Shown: positions 8,301 to 16,882 of the stretch, piece by piece
Position numbering within the stretch: position 1 is the stretch's first letter
Layout of the letters: every line of letters begins with the position of its first letter
Assembly: GCA_964036045.1 (NCBI GenBank)
Contig: OZ038382.1
Span: 102,488,357 to 102,552,356 of the forward strand
DNA length: 64,000 bases
Source of the DNA: Eutreptiella sp. 'Long Island Sound 2002'
Lineage: Eukaryota; Euglenozoa; Euglenophyceae; Eutreptiales; Eutreptiaceae
Reading direction: 5' to 3'
Notes under the pieces: model-generated
The model's input: the letters and a program-made list of their open reading frames with translations, nothing else
The model's database searches: none
Told to the model about the DNA's origin: nothing
Translations under genes and position numbers: made by a program

Positions 8301-10286
8301 TACCCTGACGACAAGTGGGTCCTAGTACCTCTGGGCCACTGGAACTGGAAGTGGAACCAGGCCAGGGGGAACTACTCCACCTATGAGCAGGAACTGCTCG
8401 CGGGTATGCTGGTGCTATCCTCACAAGCACGACTGTTGGGGAGTAACCCTGTGGTCTGGCTATGCGACCAAGAACCGGTCCGCAGTTTCCAGAAGGGCCC
8501 CCCACCTGAGAAGGCCAAGCTACGTCGCTGGTGGACCTACCTCAGTCAACTACGGCTGACGGTACACCATATCCAGGGAGTGAAGAACGAGTGTGCAGAC
8601 TACATCAGCCGCAACAACTTCGACGCCCTGATTGGTGCCCGGTCTGAAGCGCTGGCTAAGGAAGCGTTCAGCCGTATGGACGTACACCTGGACCTGAACA
8701 TGACCATGATACGCCCCCTAGATGGACTCCAACAATCGGAGTACCTACAGGAGTTTGGGGATATCTACCGGCGCCTGGAGAAACGCCTTGAACCCCTCCT
8801 GGTCAACCAAGACCAGTGGAAGCGGGACAAGAGCTACCTCTGGCACGAGGACCGCATCGTGGTGCCTAGTGACCGAGTCCCAGCGCTGCTGAAGTGGACC
8901 CATGAGTCCAGTGGTCATGTGGGTGCTGACCGTACCCTGAGACTGTTCAAGCAGTGGTTCCACACTACGTGGACTGACGACCAGCTACGGAAGACGCTCC
9001 TGCCTATCGTGGACAAGTGCCCGTGCAGGTCCTGTAAACCAGGGGATATCAGGGACAGAGGTCTCTACTCGACCCTGCCCATCCCTCACTGTGCTAACAG
9101 TGTTCTATACGTGGACTACACGGAGATGCCGAAGTTCGGGGGCTATGACTTCGCCCTCGTGGTAACCTGTGGATTGACCAGGTTTACCAGGGTGTTCCCA
9201 TGTACCAAGCACATTACCGGAGAGGAGACTATCAAGATACTCCTGGAGGAGTGGTTTTGTGTCTATGGGGCGCCCAAGGAGATCAACTCCGATGAGGACG
9301 TACGAGTACGCTCAGATACTGGCTGGTACAAGAGGGTCCTGAGGTCCCTCAATGTCCAGGTATCTACGGGGATTCCCTACTCTCACACGAGCAACCCCCT
9401 ATGTGAGCGACAGATTCGTGTCCTGAAGGAGAACGTCAGGATATGGTGCAAAACTGAACGCACCAGAGACTGGGTGAGACTACTCCCCGTCATATCCTTG
9501 ATGATGAACTCCCAAGAGAGTTCAGCTACTGGCTACTCGCCACATGAGCTATTCATGGGGCGCCCGGCATGGTTCCTACATGCCCCCTATCCAGAGGACA
9601 CCCATTCTTCTGTGGGTGAATGGGTCCAAGAGCAACAAGCGAAGGTGGACAAGGCCAAGGCTATGCTCCAGAGAGTGAGGGAGCGTCAGTGGAACAAGAA
9701 GAACAAGCACCGTGTACCGGCCACCTACCAAGAAGGGGACTGGGTGCTGGTGCACCACAGTCGACTACCCGCCTGGCCACGCTCTACCAGCGATGACCCA
9801 TACTTCGGGCCGTACAAGATCCTATCTGTGGATGGACACCGTATCACCGTGCGGTGTTCTCCCCGTCTAGGGGGGACCCTGGTGTGCGCCGCTCAACACC
9901 TGAAGCGCTACCATGATCCTGAAGACCTCTGTGGGGAGGAGTGGGAGCTGAACGACGAGGAAATCGCCGCTCTGGACCTACAAGGGGCTGCCAGCCCTAT
10001 GGAAGTTGAAGGTGAACTCCCCGACATGAACGCCGAGGAGATGGCTAAGGAGGCCTTCTACCTGGTGAAGTCTGTCCTACGCCACCGCTATCGCCAGGGT
10101 TGGCGCTTCCTCACCCTCTGGGAAGGGTTTGGAGTCGAAGAGGCCACCTGGGAGCCCTTCTCTGCATTTGTTCTACCTGAGGGACGCCTAAACTCAGTTC
10201 TGGTTGACTACTTGTCCCAGAACAACCTTGGTGAGTTGTTGAGGCTCGCTGAGATGCTTGCCTCCAAGAATAAAGCTAGGGACTGA
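5358..10286 (+). CDS. pol: Pol polyprotein of element 1 (PR-MTase-like-RT-RH-IN-chromodomain), intact
   Basis: About 1640 residues, counted here from GTG 5388 as residue 1. Aspartic protease: DTGAT 18-22 and VLGTDFF near 85. A Dam-like N6-adenine methyltransferase-type region runs about 170-290, with the VELFAS strand at 173 and motif NPRF at 209 (nt 6012-6023), where elements 2 and 3 read NPPF. RT: LVVDYGELNKK near 664 and catalytic HIDD at 775-778 (nt 7710-7721) in place of YxDD. RNase H: TDAS near 929, the Glu in YEQEL, and later Asp residues. Integrase: H1172/H1177 and C1211/C1213/C1216 zinc site, D1243, D1302, E1340. A C-terminal chromodomain at about 1559-1595 (HRYRQGW, WEGFG, TWEP) probably targets integration to modified histones. 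No frameshift or internal stop. Confidence 0.93.
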   Translation, partial: RGRSGGTQDLVFWVRIRLGGREYLGVLDTGATISIVAKKILPCGSLKNTMTTAAIRMGDGHVVHSCGDCEVEVPMGSRTIAHRFYVMDTDAFDFVLGTDFFVQHSQIQSLTLQAPYLLYVDHGSGRESVPLEQSEHTSSYLRLSKEEPSNMMAASKTEDYQLLGEVLDQGLKELGYSREDLSVELFASDKQHVLDLYCSKGKNCSYKFYWPSFGMAYGNPRFSELGKVLTKVALERSRMVLCSPDWGAHGGNEYWRTLLDKLTISSVRLPDEAIYVPLGRKTPIGKPGWGSMLSVVDGSLTTIPWEDLDPTLVQAIQRESDGLALGDLKDRLRPQDAVETTPGGDEYVVTDTNAPNSPCHVPVPDGVSECGLSELPSSIHSDDETEHDAFFVQTAVEEVENAEYVAPLKPLLSMRVEDPVDEELDPRSRLREYVDSKRKLVAKKLCYAKPTRSSWPLKQGRMGDLSQLKEDLEQKITTWQREVDLKLMKSVWGAHVRTPDEDDLSEECVCEPPKACLCCHRPPEMVEQDLLYAYQGLKDATAGEESVEDHLPTSIQGASNLHSDEDMEDKIKVLDPRVQKLIRTYLEVFGELPPPASCDKLVQMDLKLKPEFVGHKIRKRPYPAPKEQADEIERQIQECIDAGLVLEYKDGDYPLHCSPCFLVAKPESTAKRLVVDYGELNKKTLNHSGSIPNMESTLEKIASCRYKTKMDKRSGFWQVDLTPNAQELLAFITPQGRVFKWKVMPFGVANAPALFQELMNKILSILRRRPKVQELISRGAQMEAHIDDVCLGTNTQEDHLILLGEFFAVCQENHTRLKLEKCEFMQETMQYLGFDVGYGWWTPAASKAKPLMDAKVRHEDPKKGLHDVRSFIGACNFYRRHIKNFTYTSAVLTDLIKKSTTWRWGPQEQQAFDELKDKVANAKCLGVPRAQGEIILVTDASNVGGGGTLFQWQALEKEEFDSAISQWGTEGLNRDGTLKHSYPDDKWVLVPLGHWNWKWNQARGNYSTYEQELLAGMLVLSSQARLLGSNPVVWLCDQEPVRSFQKGPPPEKAKLRRWWTYLSQLRLTVHHIQGVKNECADYISRNNFDALIGARSEALAKEAFSRMDVHLDLNMTMIRPLDGLQQSEYLQEFGDIYRRLEKRLEPLLVNQDQWKRDKSYLWHEDRIVVPSDRVPALLKWTHESSGHVGADRTLRLFKQWFHTTWTDDQLRKTLLPIVDKCPCRSCKPGDIRDRGLYSTLPIPHCANSVLYVDYTEMPKFGGYDFALVVTCGLTRFTRVFPCTKHITGEETIKILLEEWFCVYGAPKEINSDEDVRVRSDTGWYKRVLRSLNVQVSTGIPYSHTSNPLCERQIRVLKENVRIWCKTERTRDWVRLLPVISLMMNSQESSATGYSPHELFMGRPAWFLHAPYPEDTHSSVGEWVQEQQAKVDKAKAMLQRVRERQWNKKNKHRVPATYQEGDWVLVHHSRLPAWPRSTSDDPYFGPYKILSVDGHRITVRCSPRLGGTLVCAAQHLKRYHDPEDLCGEEWELNDEEIAALDLQGAASPMEVEGELPDMNAEEMAKEAFYLVKSVLRHRYRQGWRFLTLWEGFGVEEATWEPFSAFVLPEGRLNSVLVDYLSQNNLGELLRLAEMLASKNKARD

Positions 10287-11101
10287 ACCTTACCCGTACC
10301 TGCCAAAGCGTATGTGTGAGTGTGCTAGTCCTAAGGTCCTGAGAGCAAGCCGCAGAAGTGGTGTCCTAATTATACCCAAGTCTGCGCCCTTGCTGAACCT
10401 GGAGGGTTGGCTTATTGATGCCACGGGGTACGCCCCGGGTCTCCCCTCCCCTATGCGCCCAATTTCTGTGCTGGCGCAAAACCTTGGGGGAATACCCAGA
10501 GTGTTAATCCAGGTATTGTTTTCCCTACCTACCTGTCTACTACAGGGAGGGGTGGCCAAAAGCTATGAAGGCATGCAAAACGCCTGTTTGCTATGTGGCC
10601 AAAAACACTAACCTAACCCACTGTCACAGCCCACCAACCCAGGTAAAATTGCAGGAAAAGGGTGGGACAGTGACACGCCCCCTACAGGTCCTACACACCC
10701 TACAGTGGCACCATCCTGGTGGGCGAGCGCTGGGCAACTGGCTCTAGCCCCCACGCAGGACTACCACTCCTACACGCACACTCTACTTGGCGTTGTGAAG
10801 AGGAAGTTCTCGAGGGTCCTAGCGACCCACCTGTGAAATGACAAGAGAACACAGCGCTGCTAAGCAACTGTGGCCTCACAGGGGACGCCACAACGCGTTT
10901 CCCCTGCAAGGGCTTGGAGGGAAGGAGTGCTCTCGTGTGCAAGGCGCAGATGTCGATGAAGTCGGACTCCCTGCTCTGCCACAGACGGAGCGGAGTTACT
11001 TGTTTGTGTGATCTGCGCCCCTGTTTAGCAGGGCATAAAAAAATGCTGCTGCACCACTCACCCTACCTGCCCACCTGTAAAACAAAGGCAAATGAAAGGG
11101 C

Positions 11102-11179
11102 GTTTGCGGCGGAGGAACCAAGGCACACTCCAGGTATTATACCCTTCTCAGTGTGCCCTATAATACGCTGTCCGCAAAC
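11102..11179 (+). other. Predicted pseudoknot-like RNA structure in element 1
   Basis: An outer stem GTTTGCGG (11102-11109)/CCGCAAAC (11172-11179) encloses two interleaved pairings. GGCACACT (11122-11129) pairs with AGTGTGCC (11150-11157), and GTATTATA (11134-11141) pairs with TATAATAC (11159-11166). The order a-b-a'-b' is that of an H-type pseudoknot, or of two alternative hairpins. Each stem is 8 perfect base pairs. Confidence 0.6.
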
Positions 11180-11227
11180 ACGCTGCATGGAGCAGCTACC
11201 CTTATCAAGCAAGCAAGCGTTAAGGGA

Positions 11228-11261
11228 CTCCTCAGGTTCTCTTAAAGAACGTACCGAGGAG
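11228..11261 (+). other. Conserved hairpin in element 1 3' region
   Basis: CTCCTC (11228-11233) pairs with GAGGAG (11256-11261). Inside it GG pairs with CC across a small bulge and GTTCT pairs with AGAAC. The loop differs between elements 1 and 3 while the stems are identical (element 3: 52063-52096). Confidence 0.55.
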
Positions 11262-12549
11262 CCCCTGGGTAGCCTAAACAAGGTTTACCGTGCGCACTTC
11301 GCGTGGCCTACCCTTTAATGCGTGTGTGCATGCACGACTATGCACAATCACGTGGGCAAACCTGCCCATCTCCACAACAATCTTGACTCCACCAGGGGGT
11401 GGCCCCGCCAGGGCGTACCTACCTTACCTACCGCTGGGAAGTGAAGCAAGGAGAGAAAACAAAAGGGGCGCACGCGAAGAACGTTGCTATGCACTTGTGT
11501 GTATGACTAATCACCCTGATCTGACCGCTAATCATCTGCAATCTTTCTAATCAATCCCTCTACCGCGTCCTATCGTGGTTATCGTTGTTAACGCTGCTAC
11601 ACGACTCGGTCACGGAGACTCGAGACGAGCAATGTGTATGCGGCATGCAAGACGAGCATACCTGTAGTTTATACCTGATTCATTGAAGTCTTTTCAATTG
11701 ATTTTCGAATTCTTGAATTTTTGAAGCTTCTATGAGTGTGGGTGGAATCTGTATGTTTGTTTATTAATGTGTGTCTCGTCATTTTCAAGACTACGTGATA
11801 CATACGTTTATAATTCCATTATTTTTCCATTTTCCGGCGCTTCGCTAGGAGCCGCTCCTGCGCGCCGCCATTTTGTACGTATGAATTTCTGGATTTAAAA
11901 AATCCAGAGATGACTATAATTTCTATAAAAATGTGCTGAAGATGCACAATTGGATTCTGCTCAGGTGTGTCGTTTCAGAAAAATTCTGCGCCGTCATTTG
12001 ACGGATTTTGGTGTCGTCGCTTCGTTTTTGCGTGGATTCGTCCATAATTCTCCCATTCCTGCCTCTGCAGATACCCACGCGCAGCCTCGCTGAGTAGGCC
12101 GTGTTCGGGCCGAAACGCAGGTGCCTGGAGAGACTGAGCAGAACCAAGACCCCACCAAGGGGCAAATTAATTTCTTTTCGACTCCCTACGCCCTAAGACA
12201 GGTCACAGGTCGCCAGCAGGTTTACGAGAACCCATGCGAGTGTGTATAATGTGTCTTGCGTTTGGGTTGTGTCGACGCTGCGTCTTGGAGGAAGGGATGC
12301 ATATGCACATGTTTGGCATGCTCCCAATCTAACCCAACCAAGCCACAGGAGCCCCGGCAGCGCCAAGAGCGCTGAGTCTTCTGTAGGAAACTGTACAATC
12401 AGAGCAGCAAAAGGACGCCAGCCATGGTGAGCGCCCATTTTTCAGTGTGAGGGAGACTGTAGGTATTTTAAAGTAGATGTGGAAACCAAGGAAAGGCCAA
12501 GAAAAATACCCTTTTTCCTAAAATGCGACAGTGGTGGCCACCACAGCAC

Positions 12550-12557
12550 AAGGGGGG
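12550..12557 (+). promoter_or_regulatory. Polypurine tract of element 1
   Basis: AAGGGGGG abuts the 3' LTR start. It is the expected plus-strand primer for reverse transcription, and a nearly identical tract precedes the 3' LTR of element 3. Confidence 0.8.
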
Positions 12558-13374
12558 AGTAAGAAAAAGTGCTTTTCCATTGCTTTGGGACATACTCTAG
12601 TTGTATTAGAGATGCACTGAGCATCCATGCATTTTTATCTTAGTATTGGTCCAGCCAAAAGTGGTGAGAACACATTTTGACCTATGGAACCAAACACCCA
12701 ATCAGGATATGGAGTGGACCCCTTAATCCCCTTTCAATCAGAAGTAAAACATCTTTTCCTGAGTTGACTGAGCACTGACATAGCTAAGGTAGAGCCTATG
12801 AATTTATCTATGTTTTTCCATGAATACTTATCTGCCCTAGTGGTATGCACCATAGGGGGTTAGGCACCTCTTTTTGAGAGGTCCTGGGTTCAATTCCTGG
12901 TCAGCCTAACTAAGTAGGAAGATCCCAACTAAGTAGGAAGATCCCATGTGACATGGCAGTGACCTCATCGCCACATACCATGCCACCTCAGCACATATGG
13001 GACCCAAAACAAAGAGTGCACATCTCCTAAGATGGCACTATGGAGAGAGAGTGATCCTGAGGCAGTTTTCTAACTCTTTTCCCAAAACATTTCAGCTATC
13101 TCTGTGAATATGCAATCATTTGTATCCTGAGTTGCAGTTTCTGTGAATACCTAATCATCTTTCACTGTTTACACTGCAGCCCTTCATGCTTTGATCCTGA
13201 ATTACCTTCTCCTTGCATACTATTGGCTTGGGCTATCCTGGATTGAGTTGGCTTTACTGTATTTCAACAAACAAAAGCTTTTCATCATCCAAAACCAGCA
13301 GCAGGACACCCTACAGCAACAACAAGCAGCAGGAGAAGCAAAAACACAGTGCTGAAAACACTATAAACTTTTCT
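12558..13374 (+). repeat. 3' LTR of element 1
   Basis: 817 bp, the same length as the 5' LTR, with about four substitutions seen by eye. It is followed by TSD ACCAA at 13375-13379. The tRNA-like block is at 12833-12908. Confidence 0.93.
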
Positions 13375-14350
13375 ACCAAGGTCCAGGAGGGTTGCCGCTT
13401 CACGAGGGTGCTCAAGGAGGATTTGCGCGCCCCGCGGCGAAACCGCCAGATCTGACTCGACCCCATGCGGGTCCGTGGCATCCCGAATGGCAGCGGCGGC
13501 GCTCCTATAGGTCTCCTGCGGGGGGCCCGTGTACGCTGCCATTGGGCTTGGGGCTCCATGACCTCCATGACCTCCACGTGTTGTCTTCAAATGCGGGGCC
13601 AACGTAACACCCTGGATCCGACCTTGGTACCGGTGTGCGCACTCTTGTTGGTACCACGTTCGCGGCGCATTCGCGAATTCAAAACTCCGAGGGCTTTGTG
13701 GCCCGTGGCTGCCTGCAGGTGTGCGTTTCCCGAGGCTATAGTGGTCCCAAGCAAGATATAAAGCGCACCATACATCGACGCTTGGATTTTTGTACCCGTT
13801 CAATGTAAATATTTTTTTGAGGGAGGCTTCTCTTCAAGTGGGGGCCACGTTGGCCCCCATGGTCCGTACGCGTTGACCATTTTTTGATAACATCGTTGGT
13901 AGATAAGGAGAAGTGTGAGACTCAAGCCATGTGGTACATGGACAATTGCGGTGTTTGGATGCGGCCATTGGGCCCGTCGCATTGCACTTGTGAGTGGGAA
14001 GGCAAAAGGTGGCTCACCAATAAAATTTGGTTGCGGTGCTGGTGGTAGTTGCGGCGTGTGCGGTACTTGCGGTGATTGTGCTAGTTGTGTGGGGTCTGGC
14101 ACGCACTCCCGTGATTTCCTTTCTTCCCCCTCTTGACTTCACCAACGCCCGTTTCAAATGCATCCTCGAAAACGATTGCATCTTCCGGGTCGTAGGTTGC
14201 TTGCGCTCCCTCATTTTGTGGTTCCACCGATTCCGGTTGCGAAAATTCAGCCGGCGGGAAACCTTCGTCGTGGCCCATGGGGGAAGGGTGGGAGCTTAGG
14301 GAGGCTTGACCCTGGGGTGGCGATTGGAGGGCGCGGATCGCTTGCGACAA
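13375..14350 (-). pseudogene. Upstream part of the minus-strand gene interrupted by element 1
   Basis: Minus strand. After a TTTTAG acceptor-like site near 14350 a Ser/Pro/Glu-rich segment is open to about 14081, with a well-placed ATG at about 14277. Protein-like coding then continues in other frames: about 14102 to 13800, then 13803 to 13375, with an alternative frame open from 13577. One of these frames (13577 to 13375) joins in phase to the exon at 1935-1614 when element 1 and one TSD are removed. The changes of frame mean either small introns or frameshifts. The product is not recognised. It contains many Gly, His, Pro and Arg residues. Confidence 0.35.
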
Positions 14351-14836
14351 CTAAAAGACGTACAACAACAATGAGACAATGAGCAACAACGAGCAACAAC
14401 CAGACAAAATCCGCGATGAAAATGCAACGCACCGGCACCGCACTGTTCAATTGACAAAATTGAAACTCGTTTGTTCAATTGAACGTTCAATTGACTATAT
14501 TGAAGTTTCAATTGAACAAAGTGATAACCAAACCGCTACACACATGCTTGCGTGCATTGCGTCATGAAATTTTGGGCCTTACGCACACGCATGAAACATC
14601 GCCACGCGTACGGACACGCACAAAACAATGCCATACCCACATGCATGAAACATCGCAAAACGCACACGCACGAAACATCCCCACACACCTGCTGCCGTTG
14701 TGGAGACTCGGCGGACCCCAATAGTGCTTGGGCTAGCACTTGCCCAAGCACGTCCATCATGCCCCTTCGAAGAGAGAACCAAATAGCTTAAAGTGTATAT
14801 CTTACACCCACTCACTCCTCCACTTCATCCTCCGAT
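14351..14836. other. Intergenic or intronic stretch with CAATTG palindromes
   Basis: No ORF that I trust. It holds a cluster of GTTCAATTGAAC-type palindromes (14440-14520) and a short ACGCACACGCATGAAAC-like repeat (14580-14690). Confidence 0.5.
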
Positions 14837-16184
14837 TCATAATTTTCTGCATCGAACCATCCATATACAGCATCCACAATTTTTTGGTTCGTGCATTGCG
14901 CCCCCCCCTGTCTCGTTGCGTGCAATAATCGGAACAAAAAAATAGAGAAATATATATTGAAGAGTTTGCTTCATTGCCAAACTCTCTCGATGAAACCGAT
15001 CCGCTACACCAGGAGGGAGTGTAGTATCAACTTGCGTTGAGCCTCCGCGGTTAGTCATGGTTAGAAAAATGCTTTTCAAACGGTGGTTAAGGCAGTGGGC
15101 ACTATCTTGACAAAATATGCCAATCCCAAACTTACCTAGTTTAGGGAGTAGTGTGGGGGACACAAGCTCAAAAAAATACAAATAGTGCGATCCACTTGTA
15201 GGAGCAATATGGGTTCCAAAGTTAGGAACCACACGTTGACAATGATGGATCGCTTCATCATTTTTCCATGTGCTATATAAGTGGCATAGGACCCAACACA
15301 TGTCCTCAACACTCTTGTCGGCACGAGTGCCAACTATACCAAGCCATTATTCAATAAAAGACCATGCATGTAGCATGAGCCTCCATGTAAACTCACCAGT
15401 TGGCTTGGGGGTCTTGCCTAAGGACCACCGTACTCTACACGTTTTCAAATTTTTGTTGATAGCAATGCCCTTACTATCATGCCAGTTCTCAACCGAATCC
15501 TCTACATGTGTACAAATTAAACGACCTATGGCCATGAGGCCATGGAGGATACATTGTATAAATAGCCAACGGTCCAAACAAATGAGTGGTGGAGTCATAC
15601 AACCACGTCGTTGCATACAAGGACCACCACCCGTTCGGTATGTGGCTTCCGCGGCATTGGTACTCGAAATGGCATCGGTGATGAACTTACGTTCGGCCCT
15701 TTGCCAAATGGCAAATGCATATATACTAGCGATCTCCCAATATTCCCATAGTCCCAACCAGCGCCGCAACCACGGCTCGTCAGGCCCCAAACCAGACCTC
15801 GCAATGCTCCTTCTTCCCCAATTACTGAAGTGTTGCACCGTCAAAGAGAGCTTGCAACAACTAGAAAGAGAAGAAGGTGCATTGTAAGTTGTAATGTTCA
15901 ATTGAACGAGTTGAAAGTTCAATTCGTCAATTGAACAATCGGATGTGAATAACCACGAAGGACGCATCGTAACACATACCTTGATATTTGTTTCCGAAAG
16001 GTTGGCAAGCATTGTAGTATCCTTGTCATCGCAATATGCCACACCAATGATGAATTGGTTCGACACGTTCCGGGCCAATTGGCCCCATCTAGCAAATGTT
16101 ATGCATAATTGGGACCATTGAGTGCCCGCAACGGGGAATGCGTCCCAACGGACAATAAGGGTCAAAGGCATGGAAGTATCCCAT
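14837..16184 (-). pseudogene. 3' part of a large minus-strand ORF interrupted by element 2
   Basis: Minus strand, one frame from 16184 to 14837 with a single in-frame TAA at 15349-15347 (CAA by one C-to-T change). A GTATGT donor at 15979 and AG acceptors at 15861 or 15851 suggest an intron. Only the second acceptor (129 nt) keeps the frame, and the interval carries the palindromic CAATTG motif. The protein is rich in Trp, Cys and His, and its even, globular composition looks like a real enzyme or transposase, but I cannot assign a family. The 5' part is at 26465-26988. The element 2 TSD lies exactly at the break and the codon phase matches across it. Confidence 0.5.
16180..16184. repeat. Target-site duplication of element 2 (left copy)
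   Basis: CCCAT precedes the 5' LTR and is repeated at 26460-26464 after the 3' LTR. Confidence 0.9.
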
Positions 16185-16665
16185 TGTAACGGCAGCAGTG
16201 ACAGCACTCAATTATACACTGATGTGATCAGAATTTCAATGATGCTCAGATGTACATTAGTGCAGTAAATTTTCCGCTTCATTTCATGTTTTCCGTTCGC
16301 CGCCAGATGTCGCCTGTGAGCGCGCGTCGAGTCGCATTTGTCTTTCGTGATTTCCCAATCGGATTTATTTAAATTATTTCGAAATGATTTCACGTCGTGT
16401 CATTATGTGCGATGAATGCGCATTGAGATTCTATGCCTGCTCCATTTTTGTAGACCTGGTTTTCGTACTCTTCATATTCCACCATGGAGTTCAAAGGACT
16501 TACAAGTGCTTCGCATATGTCGCTCCCCGAGGCTGGATATGGGTCTGAACAGGGTTATGTGGGTTCGGAGATATCAGGGGCAGTGTCGGGCGTTACGACC
16601 CCTGGGGCATCAAGGCTGCAGGCTTCGCAATCACAAGAAAGATCAACCACTATGCAGCGGTTACA
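16185..16665 (+). repeat. 5' LTR of element 2
   Basis: 481 bp, TG...CA. It pairs with 25980-26459, with roughly ten differences including a one-base indel. An ATG at 16484 inside the LTR opens a frame that continues past the LTR (see 16484-16882). Confidence 0.92.
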
Positions 16666-16882
16666 TGGTAGCAGAGGAAATCATGACTCTGCTTCTGGAA
16701 TCTCCACTGATACTCTGAGATCGTCGGACTTTAGCGGGGCTATTACTCCTTCTGGGTCGCTGCGTGTTCCCCCTGAGGTTACCTTCGTAGCATCTCCCAA
16801 GCAAACCTAGGATCATCCGTCAGAGTGCCCTTACTGTGGCCATAGGCATTGGCCTGGAGTTCATACCTGTGCTGATTGTTGT
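16484..16882 (+). CDS. Leader ORF starting in the LTR, in frame with gag
   Basis: The ATG at 16484, in a CACCATGG context, opens a 108-codon frame that ends at TAG 16808-16810. The same frame then continues with no further stop into gag. Just after the TAG it encodes a Cys/His cluster (CPYCGHRHW, then HTCADCC) that looks like a small zinc-binding site. The annotated gag ORF has no ATG near its start (the codon at 16883 is GTG). The true gag start may therefore be this LTR ATG, with the TAG read through or arisen by mutation. The Ser/Thr-rich leader itself is not recognised. Confidence 0.45.
16666..16678 (+). promoter_or_regulatory. Primer-binding site of element 2
   Basis: TGGTAGCAGAGGA directly follows the LTR CA end and is complementary over 13 bases to the 3' end of eukaryotic initiator-Met tRNA as I know it. 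Confidence 0.85.

Larger units (their letters stand above)
10287..12549 (+). other. Long 3' noncoding region of element 1 with conserved structured blocks
   Basis: No credible ORF. Several blocks match element 3's 3' region (51300-52160) almost base for base, although the coding regions have diverged more. These include hairpins at 10455-10477 (GCGCC/GGCGC) and 10879-10906 (CAGGGGA/TCCCCTG), the nested structure at 11102-11179 and a hairpin at 11228-11261. Conservation of noncoding sequence suggests RNA-level function such as packaging, export or translation. The stretch 11570-12550 shows no shared blocks and nothing recognisable. Confidence 0.7.
1941..13374 (+). mobile_element. Element 1: full-length Ty3/gypsy chromovirus LTR retrotransposon
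   Basis: About 11.4 kb, with 817-bp LTRs, TSD ACCAA, primer site, gag, pol, 2.3 kb of 3' noncoding sequence and a polypurine tract. The domain order is Gag-CCHC / protease / Dam-like methyltransferase / RT / RNase H / integrase / chromodomain; integrase after RT and a C-terminal chromodomain define a chromovirus. Both long ORFs are intact, and by eye only about four LTR positions differ, so insertion is recent and the element may still be competent. The LTRs run AG...CT rather than TG...CA. It interrupts an older minus-strand gene. Confidence 0.95.

Noticed and set aside
10258-10611. ORF overlapping the end of element 1 pol
   Set aside because: A shadow in another frame over the conserved structured 3' noncoding region; it has no counterpart in element 3.
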